Source of the DNA: Veronia nyctiphanis
Lineage (GTDB): Bacteria > Pseudomonadota > Gammaproteobacteria > Enterobacterales > Vibrionaceae
Length of the DNA: 64,000 nt
NCBI RefSeq assembly: GCF_004116385.1
Contig: NZ_PEIB01000001.1
Location: forward strand, 186,001-250,000
Direction: 5' to 3'
Positions within the stretch are counted from its first letter, which is position 1, and every line of letters starts with the position of its first letter. This document shows, one piece after another, positions 36,021-47,188 of the stretch. A program made the translations under genes and the position numbers. A model generated the notes under the pieces. It searched no databases and was not told where the DNA came from. It saw nothing but the letters and a program-made list of their open reading frames with translations.

Positions 36021-37754
36021 ATGAAAAAATTCTATGTGAGCCGCTTAATTGCGGCTTTTTTAATTTTTATTTCCCATTCAAGTTTTTCTGCGGATGAAAG
36101 TGACCTGATTCGTGTATCAGATTCACGAATTTGGCAGACACTAATACACAGTTGGAATGGAAACCCTCAAATACCCTCCAAACAGTTCCTGCTTTCTTAT
36201 CAAGAGTTTTCGCCTCTTAGCGAACTCAAAAAAACGTTAAATTTGATTTATGAAGAGCCCAAAAAAGCATATTGTCGATTTCCTGCACGAACAACGTTCT
36301 TGAAACGTGCGTTGAAACTTGTTGTCGAAGACTTTTCGCCTTCTGATTGCGACGAGAGATTCTCAAAATACATTGACCATGTTCCTTTTGACCGTCTGGA
36401 GTTAGTGTTTGCCTCTGAAGTTTTCTCTTCTTCATCCAGTATGATGGGGCATATATTTTTGAAAACGAGCGGGAAAAACTACCGAAATGTACCAGTCAGC
36501 CATTCACTTGCGTATTTCACTGAAATAACGACGCTTAACCCAATTACATTGATTGCAGAAAGCCTTGTTACGGGTATGCCTGGCTTCTTTACCGTTCGCC
36601 CGTTCGAGAAAGACCGCCATCAGTATGTCGATATCGAAGAGAGGAATTTATGGCAATTTACACTTAGTGCAGAGGCTGAGAGTATTGAATTAATCAGACT
36701 TCACCTTTGGGAGCTTAAGGATACTGATCTGGTTTATTATTTTCAGTCATTCAACTGCGCAACATTGACGCTTGAACTACTTGCTTTAATTAAGCCTGAT
36801 GTGCTTGATGAGCGACGATTATTTGTGAGTCCCCTTGATGTAGTAAAGGCAGCTAGAGATACGGGGCTGATTAATACGACGAATGTAATAGCCGCAGATA
36901 AATGGCTTCGATATGTTCTGGATGATCAACTTTCGTCAACGGAGAAACAGCAAGTTGATGATGCTATCGCGGATAGAGGAATCGTTGCGTCACTGTCACC
37001 ATTACAAAAGCAGTATTTTTCTCTGATAGATGAAAGAGCAGAGGTAGTGCTGCAGGGAAATTTTGTTTTTGACCTCAGTAAATATAAGCATCCAGCCAAA
37101 ACGCCACAAGATTCCGTTTTTTCCGTAGGTTTGTCGAGTAGTGATGGGCAGGTTGCACTAATAAGCCGTTTTCTTGCCGCAGGACACAGTCTATCTTCTG
37201 ACAATCGCCAATATTTACATGAGTCGGAGCTCGTCATGGGGAATATTGTCGTTGAAACCAGCTTTGAGGATGCTGAAACCAAACTAAGAGAGTTTGCGTT
37301 GTACAGTGTCAGAACGTTACCGCCATCTACCCAAATAGACCCATCATGGTCTGGTGAGCTCTATTTAGGGTATCGACCAAGCTTTGATTCTAGCTTGAGC
37401 TCACGCTCTCAAGGTGAATTATCATTCGGTTTTGGCAAAACATTATCTTTCCATAAAGATCTACGAATATTTTCCCTAGTTGGTGGTGGCTTGGGGTCTG
37501 ACTTCAACGATACAAATCTGTTTGGTTCAATAAAGGTGGGTGTTATCGCTGATCTCATATTAGACAGTAAGTTTGTCTCAGAGCTTGAGTGGGCCTCACA
37601 TAAGCTTGCTGACTCGCCCGGTTACATTTCAAGTCAATCGAGTATCAGTTGGTTCCCTGCACAAGACAATGCTGTCGCGATTCACTACTCAGTGACAAAA
37701 AATGAGTTAATGAGTAAGAATGAAATCGGCCTTACGTACTCATTGCACTTTTAA
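36021..37754 (+). CDS. DUF4105-family periplasmic or outer-membrane protein
   Basis: A 577-residue exported protein: signal peptide MKKFYVSRLIAAFLIFISHS followed by SFSA. The middle matches DUF4105 (FASEVFSSSSSMMGHIFLKT, LVTGMPGFFTVRPF, YYFQSFNCATLTLELLA), with conserved His and Cys suggesting a papain-like fold. The carboxyl third alternates beta strands (LYLGYRPSFDSSLSSRSQGE, GLGSDFNDTNLFGSIKVGVI) and ends in F, suggesting membrane beta structure. Function unknown. Codons 7 to 14 contain a complete terminator hairpin. Confidence 0.7.
   Translation: MKKFYVSRLIAAFLIFISHSSFSADESDLIRVSDSRIWQTLIHSWNGNPQIPSKQFLLSYQEFSPLSELKKTLNLIYEEPKKAYCRFPARTTFLKRALKLVVEDFSPSDCDERFSKYIDHVPFDRLELVFASEVFSSSSSMMGHIFLKTSGKNYRNVPVSHSLAYFTEITTLNPITLIAESLVTGMPGFFTVRPFEKDRHQYVDIEERNLWQFTLSAEAESIELIRLHLWELKDTDLVYYFQSFNCATLTLELLALIKPDVLDERRLFVSPLDVVKAARDTGLINTTNVIAADKWLRYVLDDQLSSTEKQQVDDAIADRGIVASLSPLQKQYFSLIDERAEVVLQGNFVFDLSKYKHPAKTPQDSVFSVGLSSSDGQVALISRFLAAGHSLSSDNRQYLHESELVMGNIVVETSFEDAETKLREFALYSVRTLPPSTQIDPSWSGELYLGYRPSFDSSLSSRSQGELSFGFGKTLSFHKDLRIFSLVGGGLGSDFNDTNLFGSIKVGVIADLILDSKFVSELEWASHKLADSPGYISSQSSISWFPAQDNAVAIHYSVTKNELMSKNEIGLTYSLHF
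36039..36061 (+). terminator. Terminator hairpin embedded in the DUF4105 signal-peptide codons
   Basis: AGCCGC (36039-36044), loop TTAATT, GCGGCT (36051-36056), with a T-run continuing to 36061. A textbook intrinsic terminator 34 bases after the lipoprotein stop, but also 18 bases into the next reading frame, where it encodes part of the signal peptide. Confidence 0.7.
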
Positions 37755-37780
37755 TGACTGATGTTTCAAGCCTATTTAGA

Positions 37781-37800
37781 AGACGCCAAATGGCGTCTTT
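37781..37800. terminator. Bidirectional terminator
   Basis: AGACGCC, loop AAAT, GGCGTCT then TT, between the convergent DUF4105 and cmoB genes; on the minus strand the stem is followed by TCTAA. Confidence 0.65.
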
Positions 37801-37826
37801 CATAAGTTTTGATAACTCACTGGAAG

Positions 37827-38798
37827 TTAATCAGGATTTTGTGCCACCAAAATAGCGCGTTTCGGTGCAGGATAGCCCTCAATGGTTTTGGTTGGGTCTT
37901 GCTGATCAAGGTATTCTGGCAGAGAGTTGTGTTGCATCCAGTCTGTTGAGCGTTGTTCATCTGTGGTGGTCACACACTCATCGACGATGCTCACATCGAC
38001 AAAGCCGACCTTCTCTAACCAAACTTTCAGCGCTTTAGCTGAAGGGAAGAAGTAGACATTGCGCATTTGTGCATATCTGTCGGTTGGTACCAGCACCGCA
38101 TTTTCATCGCCATCGATAACCAGTGTTTCAAGCACCAGTTCACCGCCTTTCACCAGCTGATTTTTGAGTTGAATAAGGTGGTCAAGCGGGGAGCGACGAT
38201 GGTAGAGCACACCCATGCTGAAAACAGTGTCGAAGGCTTTTAACTCAGGTAACTTTTCAATACCCAGAGGCAACAGGTGCGCACGTTGGTCATTGCCCAT
38301 CAAGCTGCGAATTGCTTCAAACTGCACAAGGAATAACTCAGATGGATCGATACCGACCGTCAACGCTGCGTCTTCACCAAGCATGCGCCACATGTGGTAG
38401 CCGTTACCGCAGCCCACATCGAGTACATAGCGACCTTTAAGCGGCGAAATATGTGGGAGGACACGATCCCATTTCCAGTCTGAGCGCCACTCGGTGTCGA
38501 TATTGATGCCATGAACCGTATACGGTCCTTTGCGCCACGGGTGAAAACTGCGTAGCAAGTTTTCCAGTTTGGCTTTGTGGCCATCGGTGAGTTCGTTTGC
38601 ACAGCCTATGGTCACGCTATCTTTCAATTCAATAGATGATGGCGGTTCTGTTGGTATTTTCTTGAGCACTCTCAGCCATTTTGGCATATCGCCATGCGGC
38701 AATTCTTGCCATTCAGCGAGTTGTGCAGGTAAGACATTCAGCCAGTCTTGAAGTCTGTTTTTGGCAATGAGTTGGTAAAAATCAGAAAAATCGAACAT
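37827..38798 (-). CDS. cmoB: tRNA U34 carboxymethyltransferase CmoB
   Basis: Uses carboxy-S-adenosylmethionine made by CmoA to carboxymethylate 5-hydroxyuridine at tRNA position 34, giving cmo5U. The 323-residue protein has the CmoB block [20 protein letters not shown], the SAM motif [15 protein letters not shown] (residues about 125-139), [20 protein letters not shown] and [14 protein letters not shown], nearly as in E. coli. Downstream of cmoA in the same direction, the usual pair. Confidence 0.95.
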   Translation of the reverse strand: MFDFSDFYQLIAKNRLQDWLNVLPAQLAEWQELPHGDMPKWLRVLKKIPTEPPSSIELKDSVTIGCANELTDGHKAKLENLLRSFHPWRKGPYTVHGINIDTEWRSDWKWDRVLPHISPLKGRYVLDVGCGNGYHMWRMLGEDAALTVGIDPSELFLVQFEAIRSLMGNDQRAHLLPLGIEKLPELKAFDTVFSMGVLYHRRSPLDHLIQLKNQLVKGGELVLETLVIDGDENAVLVPTDRYAQMRNVYFFPSAKALKVWLEKVGFVDVSIVDECVTTTDEQRSTDWMQHNSLPEYLDQQDPTKTIEGYPAPKRAILVAQNPD

Positions 38799-38867
38799 GA
38801 ATAATCTTTGGTCTATCAGCCATCGTTATGAATGAGAACAGAGTCAGCTATCAGCATTGTCTCTGAG

Positions 38868-39752
<885 letters not shown>

Positions 39753-39823
39753 TTACGTTTAACCCTCAACAGGTTAGCTGTTTGGTCATTTAGTGATTCA
39801 TTCTATATCGTGGTATAACGTAG

Positions 39824-39834
39824 TTAGTGACTAA
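39824..39834. promoter_or_regulatory. Operator-like palindrome upstream of the TetR gene
   Basis: TTAGTGACTAA is a perfect 11-base palindrome around a central G, 32 bases before the TetR start. A related half-conserved copy, TTAGTGATTCA, lies at 39790-39800. It fits an autoregulatory TetR site. Confidence 0.45.
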
Positions 39835-39865
39835 ATCGTAAAAAGTGAAAAGGATATTAACAATC

Positions 39866-40639
39866 GTGTCAGGCAGTTTATCGGCAACGAAACCAAGTGG
39901 TTTAACCCGCAAACAACAAGCTCTTCTCGACCGTGAGCAGGAGCTCATTGCGATCGCTTTCGAGGTAGTTAAGCGCGAGGGCTTTACTGGCCTTACTATG
40001 GATAAGGTTGCTGCGGCAAGTTCATATTCCAAAGGTACGGTATATAATCACTTCACCAGTAAAGAAGACCTGATCGCTGCATTAGCGACGAAAGCGTTAT
40101 CTCAAGAAATTGCGATGTTCAAAAGGGCGTCTGCATTTAAGGGTAACAACCGTGAAAAGCTTCTTGCCGTCCACGTGGCTTATGCACTTTTCTGTTGTTT
40201 AGAACCTGCGCTTTCCAATTGTGTATTAAGTTGCCGAACACCGGCCGTCACAGAGAAAAGCTCAGAGAAACGTTTAGCCGCGATGAATAGCCTAGAGGCA
40301 GAGCTGTTGTCACTTGGCGACCAGATCATGGAGTTGGGCGCTGCTCGTGGTGAAGTCGATATGTCAGGCAGCATTCCGGCAACGTCGATTGTGTTTGCAA
40401 ACTGGGCAATGGGTTTTGGTGCCAATGCGTTGTTTAACAGTGCGTCCGAGTCTGGTGCCGTTGTTCGTGTTCAAGAGACATGTGAGAACCCCATTCTAGA
40501 CTGTATAAACCTTTTGTTGGATGGTGTGGGCTGGAAACCCTTATCCACTGAGTTCAATTATCAAGAAACGTGGCAACGAGTTCTGGATGAAATCTTTCCT
40601 GAAGAGGCCGCGTTTATCCGTCAGTCGAAAAGTCTATAA
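39866..40639 (+). CDS. TetR-family regulator upstream of the RND cluster
   Basis: A TetR-type regulator of about 257 residues. The helix-turn-helix domain is clear (IAFEVVKREGFTGLTMDKVA, then AASSYSKGTVYNHFTSKEDL), with an unassigned carboxyl domain. GTG at 39866 with AAAAGGA upstream is the likely start; GTG at 39845 is an alternative. Divergent from cmoA and followed in the same direction by the RND exporter cluster, which it may control. Regulators of this type near RND exporters usually repress them and respond to the exported compounds. Confidence 0.75.
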   Translation: MSGSLSATKPSGLTRKQQALLDREQELIAIAFEVVKREGFTGLTMDKVAAASSYSKGTVYNHFTSKEDLIAALATKALSQEIAMFKRASAFKGNNREKLLAVHVAYALFCCLEPALSNCVLSCRTPAVTEKSSEKRLAAMNSLEAELLSLGDQIMELGAARGEVDMSGSIPATSIVFANWAMGFGANALFNSASESGAVVRVQETCENPILDCINLLLDGVGWKPLSTEFNYQETWQRVLDEIFPEEAAFIRQSKSL

Positions 40640-40782
40640 ATCCTTATCATTTATGAAGACATAGGCGGCAATCTTGTTGTCGCCCGAATCGCAATCCATC
40701 CCATAGCATCCAGTTTTATATCCTCCTTAGCCCGCTTATCATCTATTTACTCCGATTCTCCACATTGAGAAAGTCCATTTTT

Positions 40783-40802
40783 ATGTATGAATATTTATAC
40801 AT
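40783..40802. promoter_or_regulatory. 20-base palindrome ahead of RND1
   Basis: ATGTATGAATATTTATACAT is symmetrical except for one base pair. Its size and A/T core recall binding sites of TetR-type master regulators in Vibrio (LuxR/HapR), though it does not match the LuxR consensus well. Confidence 0.4.
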
Positions 40803-40959
40803 GATTTAACGAGGGATTGTATATCCTTACGCCTCTTTGAATCTGGCTACACGTGGTGTCAGAGAATTTTCTACTCGTATTTACCCTTCTCTTTATCGCA
40901 TATCCTTCTTGGTCTATCTGGTCTAACCAGCTGGGCAGGCTCCTGGTCTCGTCGATTTG

Positions 40960-40981
40960 TTGAGATGACAGATGGTCTCAA
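40960..40981. promoter_or_regulatory. Inverted repeat TTGAGA-N10-TCTCAA ahead of RND1
   Basis: Six-base perfect arms with a ten-base spacer, about 120 bases before RND1. The inner TGAC-AGATG-GTC has the same spacing as the TGAC-N5-GTCA repeats before RND3 and RND4, so it may be a diverged form of that operator. Confidence 0.35.
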
Positions 40982-41100
40982 GGTGTGCGAAAAGTACATT
41001 AGCACTGGCATGAACGCGCGAGACTATTTTTGAGTCATTAAGGCATTAAATGGGCGCTTTTTAGCTCAATGAGTTTCGCCGATTGATTAAGAGGAAAGGA

Positions 41101-43428
41101 ATGTTTACTGATGTGTTGTTTGGTCTGCCAGTAAGAAAACCGTGGCTGACACTCTTCATTGTGGCGCTATTTGCCGGTCTATTTTCCTTCGGCGCACAGA
41201 ACTTATATTTCCGTGGCGATTATAAGGTATTTTTCCACGACGACAGCCCTGAGCTTATCAAGTTTACTGAGCAACAAGATCGTTTCAAGGCAGCGCAAGG
41301 TATTGCCATTATCATTGAGGATCCCAGCGGGAACGTATTCAATGAGACAACACTGAACATAGTTCGCGAACTGACTGAGTTAGGCTGGGAATTTCCCTAT
41401 GCGATCCGCTCTTCATCTCTCGCCAACTTCCAGTATACGACTGCAGACGGTGACGACATGGTGGTCGAGCCTTTGATCGGCGATGACAATTCACTGACAC
41501 CAAAAAATATCGAATATATTAAGAACATTGCCCTCACTGATGCGAACACAGCGGGTGTATTAGTGTCCCGCTCTGGTCAGCTCGCGCTGGTTAGCGTTAC
41601 TGTCCAGCTGCCGGAAGACGGTGGTTTGACAGAGCAAGTTATTGAGATAGTCAGACACACAAACAAAATCATTGCAGATGCCAAAGAAAAGGCCCCTGAA
41701 CTGATATTCCGCAAGTCCGGGAGTATTGCGTTGAACGACGCGTTCGGGGTCGCCGCAGCGCAGGATGTGAGAACCTTGATCCCTATGATGTTTGCAGCAG
41801 TGATGGTTTTCCTCGGACTATTGCTTCGCTCTTGGCGTTTTGTCTTTGCCACCATGCTTGTTCTTGGCACAGCAGTATCCATGACGATGGGTTTACTTGG
41901 CTGGACGGGACATTACCTGACCAATATTACGATTGGCGTCCCAATGTTGTTGCTCACTCTAGCCGTAGCAGACTGTGTTCATATCATCACGGGGTATATT
42001 CACGGATTAAACAAGGGGAAAGGGCAGACGGAGGCTATTAAATATAGTCTGGAGCTGAACTTCATTGCGCTTCTGGTCACATCAGTAACCACGTCGTTTG
42101 GTTTTTTGATGATGAATGCGTCGGTGTCACCAGCCTTGATCGACTTTGGTAACCTTGCAGCAGTTGGAGTCATGATTGCCTTCATACTGTCTGTGACTCT
42201 GTTACCTGCAATCTTGGCTCTGATGCCTATCAAGACCTCCACATCACGTGTCGATGAGCAAGATGAATCGATGCTCAAAATCGCCGAATGGGTCATCAGT
42301 CACCATCGAAAAGTCTTACCTATCGCTGCCATTGTGGTTATTGCCAGTGGTTTTTTGATGTCACAAAACGAACTCAATGATGAGTTGGTGAAATATTTCA
42401 AGACTGGTAGTGATTACAGAGAGCAGGCGAGTTTTCTTGATGACAAAGTCGGCAATACGACGCTGACCATCACACTGGATACGGGCGAAGCGCAGGGCAT
42501 CACTAAGGTCGAGTTTCTGAAAACACTCGATGCGTTCACCAACTGGTTGTATGAGCAACCAGAGGTCAATCACGTCTCCAGTCTCGTGGATGTGATGCGT
42601 CGTCTGAACAAAAACCTCAATGGAGATGACCCCAACTACTACAAAATACCTTCCACCGATGAGATGGGCGCTCAGTATCTGCTGATGTACGAATTGTCGT
42701 TACCTTATGGGCAGGATTTAAACAGCCATGTAGATTTCAATAAATCGGCCGTCAGGGTCACGGCCATCATGAGAAGCCTTGGCAGTAAAGGGATGATCGA
42801 GCTTGAAAGCAAGGTGGAAGATTGGTTGGACAAAAACGCGTCCGGGTACGGTTACGAAATCACAGACTTGTCGGTAATGTTTGCTCACATTGGTGCTTCG
42901 AACCTCAAAAGTATGATTGTGACGCTGCCTCTGGCATTGGGCGTTATATCTGCGCTTCTTATCCTGGCATTACGCTCGTGGCGTTTGGGGATTCTCAGCC
43001 TTATTCCGAATTGTGCCCCCATCATCGTTGGGTTTGGTGCTTGGTATCTGGTCTCTGGTGAAATCAATATTGCCGTCTCTGTGGTGGTTTCGATGACGCT
43101 GGGGATCGTGGTTGATGACACCGTCCACTTTTTAACCAAATACCGCAAAGCCCGTGAAGAAGGGAAAAGTGTCGAAGACGGAGTACGTTATGCGTTCGTT
43201 ACCGTCGGTAGAGCATTATGGGTAACGACTGTGGTTCTTTGTACAGGCTTTGCGCTTCTGGCGACGTCTGACTTTGTGCCGAATGCCAGTATGGGATTCT
43301 TGAGTGCGGTTGTCGTCATGTTTGCACTCCTCGGCGACTTCTTCATGTTGCCTGCCATACTGTTACTTATTGATAGAAAAGCGTATCTCAACAAAAAAGC
43401 GAGCCTTGTTGAAAGTTCTTGTCGTTAA
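41101..43428 (+). CDS. RND-superfamily exporter 1 (MMPL/HAE3-like)
   Basis: Inner-membrane RND exporter, 775 residues, shorter than the AcrB class (about 1050) and like the COG1033/MMPL-type exporters. Two repeats, each with a periplasmic loop and a six-helix bundle, are visible. The amino-terminal loop opens with NLYFRGDYKVFF (residues 34-45). Proton-relay residues are D291 in LAVADCVHII (helix 4) and D672-D673 in GIVVDDTVHFL (helix 10). TSVTTSFGFLMMNASVSP is another conserved block. AGAGGAAAGGA precedes the ATG. It is followed by a beta-barrel gene but has no LolA-like gene. Substrate unknown; lipids or lipoproteins are plausible for this class. Confidence 0.85.
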   Translation: MFTDVLFGLPVRKPWLTLFIVALFAGLFSFGAQNLYFRGDYKVFFHDDSPELIKFTEQQDRFKAAQGIAIIIEDPSGNVFNETTLNIVRELTELGWEFPYAIRSSSLANFQYTTADGDDMVVEPLIGDDNSLTPKNIEYIKNIALTDANTAGVLVSRSGQLALVSVTVQLPEDGGLTEQVIEIVRHTNKIIADAKEKAPELIFRKSGSIALNDAFGVAAAQDVRTLIPMMFAAVMVFLGLLLRSWRFVFATMLVLGTAVSMTMGLLGWTGHYLTNITIGVPMLLLTLAVADCVHIITGYIHGLNKGKGQTEAIKYSLELNFIALLVTSVTTSFGFLMMNASVSPALIDFGNLAAVGVMIAFILSVTLLPAILALMPIKTSTSRVDEQDESMLKIAEWVISHHRKVLPIAAIVVIASGFLMSQNELNDELVKYFKTGSDYREQASFLDDKVGNTTLTITLDTGEAQGITKVEFLKTLDAFTNWLYEQPEVNHVSSLVDVMRRLNKNLNGDDPNYYKIPSTDEMGAQYLLMYELSLPYGQDLNSHVDFNKSAVRVTAIMRSLGSKGMIELESKVEDWLDKNASGYGYEITDLSVMFAHIGASNLKSMIVTLPLALGVISALLILALRSWRLGILSLIPNCAPIIVGFGAWYLVSGEINIAVSVVVSMTLGIVVDDTVHFLTKYRKAREEGKSVEDGVRYAFVTVGRALWVTTVVLCTGFALLATSDFVPNASMGFLSAVVVMFALLGDFFMLPAILLLIDRKAYLNKKASLVESSCR

Positions 43429-43443
43429 ACAACGGATATTATT

Positions 43444-44783
43444 TTGAAGTTAGTGAGAGTTATTACAAGCGCAATGATGGCGGTGAGTGCGGTACTTTTT
43501 CCGCAAGCCTTTGCGCTGGAAGCCGAGGCGGAGATATCGCTTGAGTATCGACAGTTTGCCCAAGGGGGGGAAATGGGGCAGGCTCATCGCAGTTTTCTGC
43601 TGTTTTCGAACCTAGCCTATTTTGGGAGAGTGAAGAAGAGGGTCACAGCCTGACGTGGAAAACGTTTTTCCGGATTGATTCTCTCGACGAGAACCGCTCT
43701 CACATCGATATTCGTGAGGCCTATTACGAGAACCGCTTTTACTTCTTTAACTTTAACGACGAGATCGCGGTTAAAGCGGGCGCGGCACAAGTATTTTGGG
43801 GAGTGACAGAATCGTTGAATGTGGTTGACGTCATCAATCAGTCTGATCTGGTGGATTCCATCACGGGGCAGAAACTCGGTCAGCCGATGATTAACCTGAA
43901 CCTTGAAAATGATTTTGGACTGACAGAGTTTTATGTCATGCCACTATTCAGGGAGCGGACCTTTGCCAGTAATACAGGACGCCTCTCTTTCCCTGGTATC
44001 GTCAATAATCCAATTTATGAGTCGTCCAGAAAGCAACAGCACATCGATTTAGCACTACGCTATTCCTACAGCTTTGATACATGGGATCTGGGCTTCACCG
44101 TGTTTCATGGCACAAACAGAGAGCCATACTTTGCCGCGGAAGTCTCTACACCGGTAGAAACGCAAATTAATACAGTCATCGATGTGGTGCCTTACTACGC
44201 GCAAATGACCCAGTTTGGTATCGATTTGCAAGCGTTCTGGGGCGACTGGACATGGAAATTGGAAGCTATCAGACGCGAAAGCCTTGTCAGCCACACGGCG
44301 ATCGTCGCTGGTTTTGAGTATCCTTTTGTCGGCGTCTGGGGGAGTGACAGCGAGGTCACCTTGTTTGCTGAGTACTTGTATGACAGCCGAGATCCTATTG
44401 GGCCTGTGAGGATCAGTCTTGATGACACAACCCAGCTGCTGATATTTCTCTCCGATACCTTGTTTGGTGGTGTGTTAACGCCTGATTTTCAGGCCGAGGC
44501 GGATGCGAGAAAACTCAGTCCGACGATTACTCAGAATGATATTTTTTCTGGTATTCGCTGGGCATTTAACGACATTAATGGCACAGAATTGCGTCTCGGT
44601 TTCTTGATGGATATCGAACATATCTCTTCGTATTCAACACAGATAGAGGTGACAAGCCGTTTCAGTGAAAGCCTGACATGGAGAGTCTCCGGCGCATTCT
44701 TCAATAGCGAAGAAAAACAGGATCCTTTGTTCAACATTAAAGATGATGATTACGTTGAGGCTGGTGTGAAGTACTACTTTTAA
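43444..44783 (+). CDS. Outer-membrane beta-barrel protein 1, porin-like (frameshifted)
   Basis: Predicted outer-membrane beta-barrel, about 446 residues after repair. A signal peptide (MKLVRVITSAMMAVSAVLFP, then QAFA) precedes LEAEAEISLEYRQF. The barrel family signature shared with the other two barrels here is AQVFWGVTESLNVVDVINQS, then KLGQPMINL. Alternating strands lead to the terminal VKYYF, the usual outer-membrane ending. One T is missing from a T-run near 43596; restoring it gives HRSFSAVFEPSLFWESEEEG. The start codon seems to be TTG at 43444; ATG at 43474 would still leave a signal peptide. It may be distantly related to DUF1302 proteins. Confidence 0.7.
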
Positions 44784-44840
44784 CGCCAGTGCTTAGTGAA
44801 AACCAAAAGGAGTGAGATAGGTGATGAAAAAGGTAGTTGA

Positions 44841-47188
44841 ATGAACGTTAGTGCAGCGCTTCAATGGCCCGCCTCACGTCCGTGGTGGTGTATTCTCATT
44901 GCGATCTTATTTGTTGTTGCGGCTTCACTGGGCGCTAAAAATCTCTATTTTCGGGGCGATTACAAAGTCTTTTTCAAAGATGACAACCCTCAGCTCGTTG
45001 CCTACGAAAACGAAAAGGTCAGTTTTAACAGCTCCGACGGATTAATCATCGTTGTGGTTCCGCCTGACGGTCAGGTTTTTAGCGCGTCATCGCTCGGCCT
45101 CATTCGCGAGATAACAAAAAAAAGCTGGCAAATTCCTTTCACGACACGTGTGACTCAATTACAAACTATCAGCACACTGCCGTAGAGGCGGATGATTTAG
45201 TGGTTGAAGACCTTGTTCCTGATTACTATCCGCTTGATGAAAAAAGAGTGGCTTACGTTAAAGGTGTGGCCCTTAATCAACCGGAGATTTTAGGGGCGTT
45301 GGTGACAGAGAAGGCCGATGTTGCCACCGTATCGGTGAGTCTGACCCTGCCTGATGGCGACCAAACGGATGCGTTGATAGAGGTCATGACTTTCGTCAAG
45401 CAGATGCTTGATGGTGCCAAAAGTGATTTTCCGAAAACAGAATTTTACCTTGTCGGCAGAGCGGCGTTGAATAATGCCTTTTTAGAGTCCGCGTTAAGCG
45501 ACGGAACAACGCTGATCCCGCTTATGTTCGTGACAGTGATTCTGTTTCTCCTCTACATGCTGGGGTCGTGGCAATTTATGCTGGCTACGCTGGTGGTGAT
45601 TATTGCGACCAACACTGCAACACTCGGACTTCTTGGCTGGGCTGAGCACTACCTGACCAATGGCACGGTCAATATTCCTACCTTGTTAATGACGTTGGCC
45701 GTCGCTGATTCTGTTCACATCATTACCACTTATACCCATGCGCTGCGAGAAGGTAAGCCTAAATTCGAAGCGTTAAACCACAGCTTGAAGCTTAACTACA
45801 TGGCGTTGTTGATCACTTCTGTGACTACAGCGGTGGGTTTTTTGATGATGAATGCGTCGACATCTCCGGTGTTGATTGAATTCGGCAACCTTGCTGCGGT
45901 GGGGGTGATGATTGCCTTTTTCCTGTCTATTACTCTGCTACCCGCAATCATCATTCTGATCCCTGTTGATAAGCTGCCCGCGCTGTCATCCAAGACCAAT
46001 CGTAATATGAATGGGTTGGCTGACTGGGTGATTCGTCATCACAAAAAGCTCTTACCAGCGGGGTTCGTGGTTGTGGCACTCAGTGTCGCGGGATTAGTTC
46101 AAAATGAAGTGAACGATCGACCCATCGGGTATTTTGACGGAGATAACTCTTTCCGTCAGGCAGTGGATTTTATGGAGGACAATTTCAGTGGCATGTCCCG
46201 CATTGGTGTGACGGTGGATTCCGGGCAGTCACAGGGTGTCACTGAACCGGACTTTCTTCGCCTGTTGGATAGTTTCGCCGAATGGGCAAGGCAGCAACCG
46301 GAAGTAGATCATGTCGCCAGCCTGTCAGATATCTTTTATCGGTTGAACCAGAACATGCACGGTGGTGATCCCGCTTACTATCGTTTACCTGAATCGTCTG
46401 AGTTAGCCGCGCAGTATCTTTTATTGTTCGAGTTATCACTGCCTTACGGTCTAGATCTTAATAATCGACTTGATATCGACAAGTCATCGGTGTTGGTGTC
46501 GCTGACGGTGGAAAACCTAGGCAGTAAGGAAATGGTGGCGTTTGAGACCCGCATAAACCAGTGGTTCAAGGAACGTATTTCATCGTGCCCTTCTTGCTCG
46601 GTATCGGTGTCCGGTACCGCACTGATGTTTGCTCATATTGGCGAAACAAACATGTCGAGCATGCTAGAAACCTTACCATGGGTGCTTTTACTGATTTCAG
46701 GTTTACTTGTGCTTGCATTGCGCTCCCTGAAACTCGGCCTCATCAGCATATTGCCTAACGCCGTTCCTGCCATTATTGGCTTCGGTATCTGGGGAGTATT
46801 TTCCGGAGAGATTAACCTTGGCCTCTCCGTTGTGACGACATTGACGCTTGGCATTGTGGTCGACGACAGTGTGCATTTTCTGACGAAATACCGATATGCA
46901 AGGTTGAAAGGTGATGAGGTTGAAGAGGCGATTCGTTATGCCTTCAACACAGTTGGACGGGCACTCTGGGTCACCACCATGGTACTTGTTGCCGGCTTCT
47001 GCATACTTGCCTCATCAAGCTTCCGTGTAAATGCTGATATGGGTGCGCTTAGCGCTCTCGTTATATTTATTGCTTTGGTAATAGATTTTCTATTACTACC
47101 GGCTGCGTTGCTTATTTTTGATAAGCAACCTTATCAACGTGTCATAGAACACGATTCTGTAAATGAAATTGAAAAGGAGAGGGGATAA
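44841..47188 (+). CDS. RND-superfamily exporter 2 (MMPL/HAE3-like, frameshifted)
   Basis: Paralogue of exporter 1, about 782 residues after repair. It keeps NLYFRGDYKVFF, the helix-4 motif LAVADSVHIITT, TSVTTAVGFLMMNASTSP and the helix-10 motif GIVVDDSVHFLTKYR. The frame breaks near 45155: one missing base in CGTGTGACTC restores TTRVDSITNYQHTAVEADDL, as in exporters 3 and 4. The stop shares its last base with the start of the LolA-like gene (TAATG), so the two are coupled. A seven-codon frame at 44824-44844 overlaps the ATG and could couple translation from upstream. Confidence 0.85.

Larger units (their letters stand above)
40640..41100. other. Regulatory region ahead of the RND cluster
   Basis: About 461 bases without a gene. 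It holds a 20-base near-perfect palindrome (40783-40802) and an inverted repeat TTGAGA-N10-TCTCAA (40960-40981) that includes TGAC-AGATG-GTC. Probably the promoter region of the first RND operon. Confidence 0.55.

Noticed and set aside
44841-47188. AcrB/HAE1-type multidrug pump
   Set aside because: Proteins are about 780 rather than 1050 residues, no membrane-fusion protein or TolC-like gene is present, and the motifs fit the COG1033/MMPL-type exporters.
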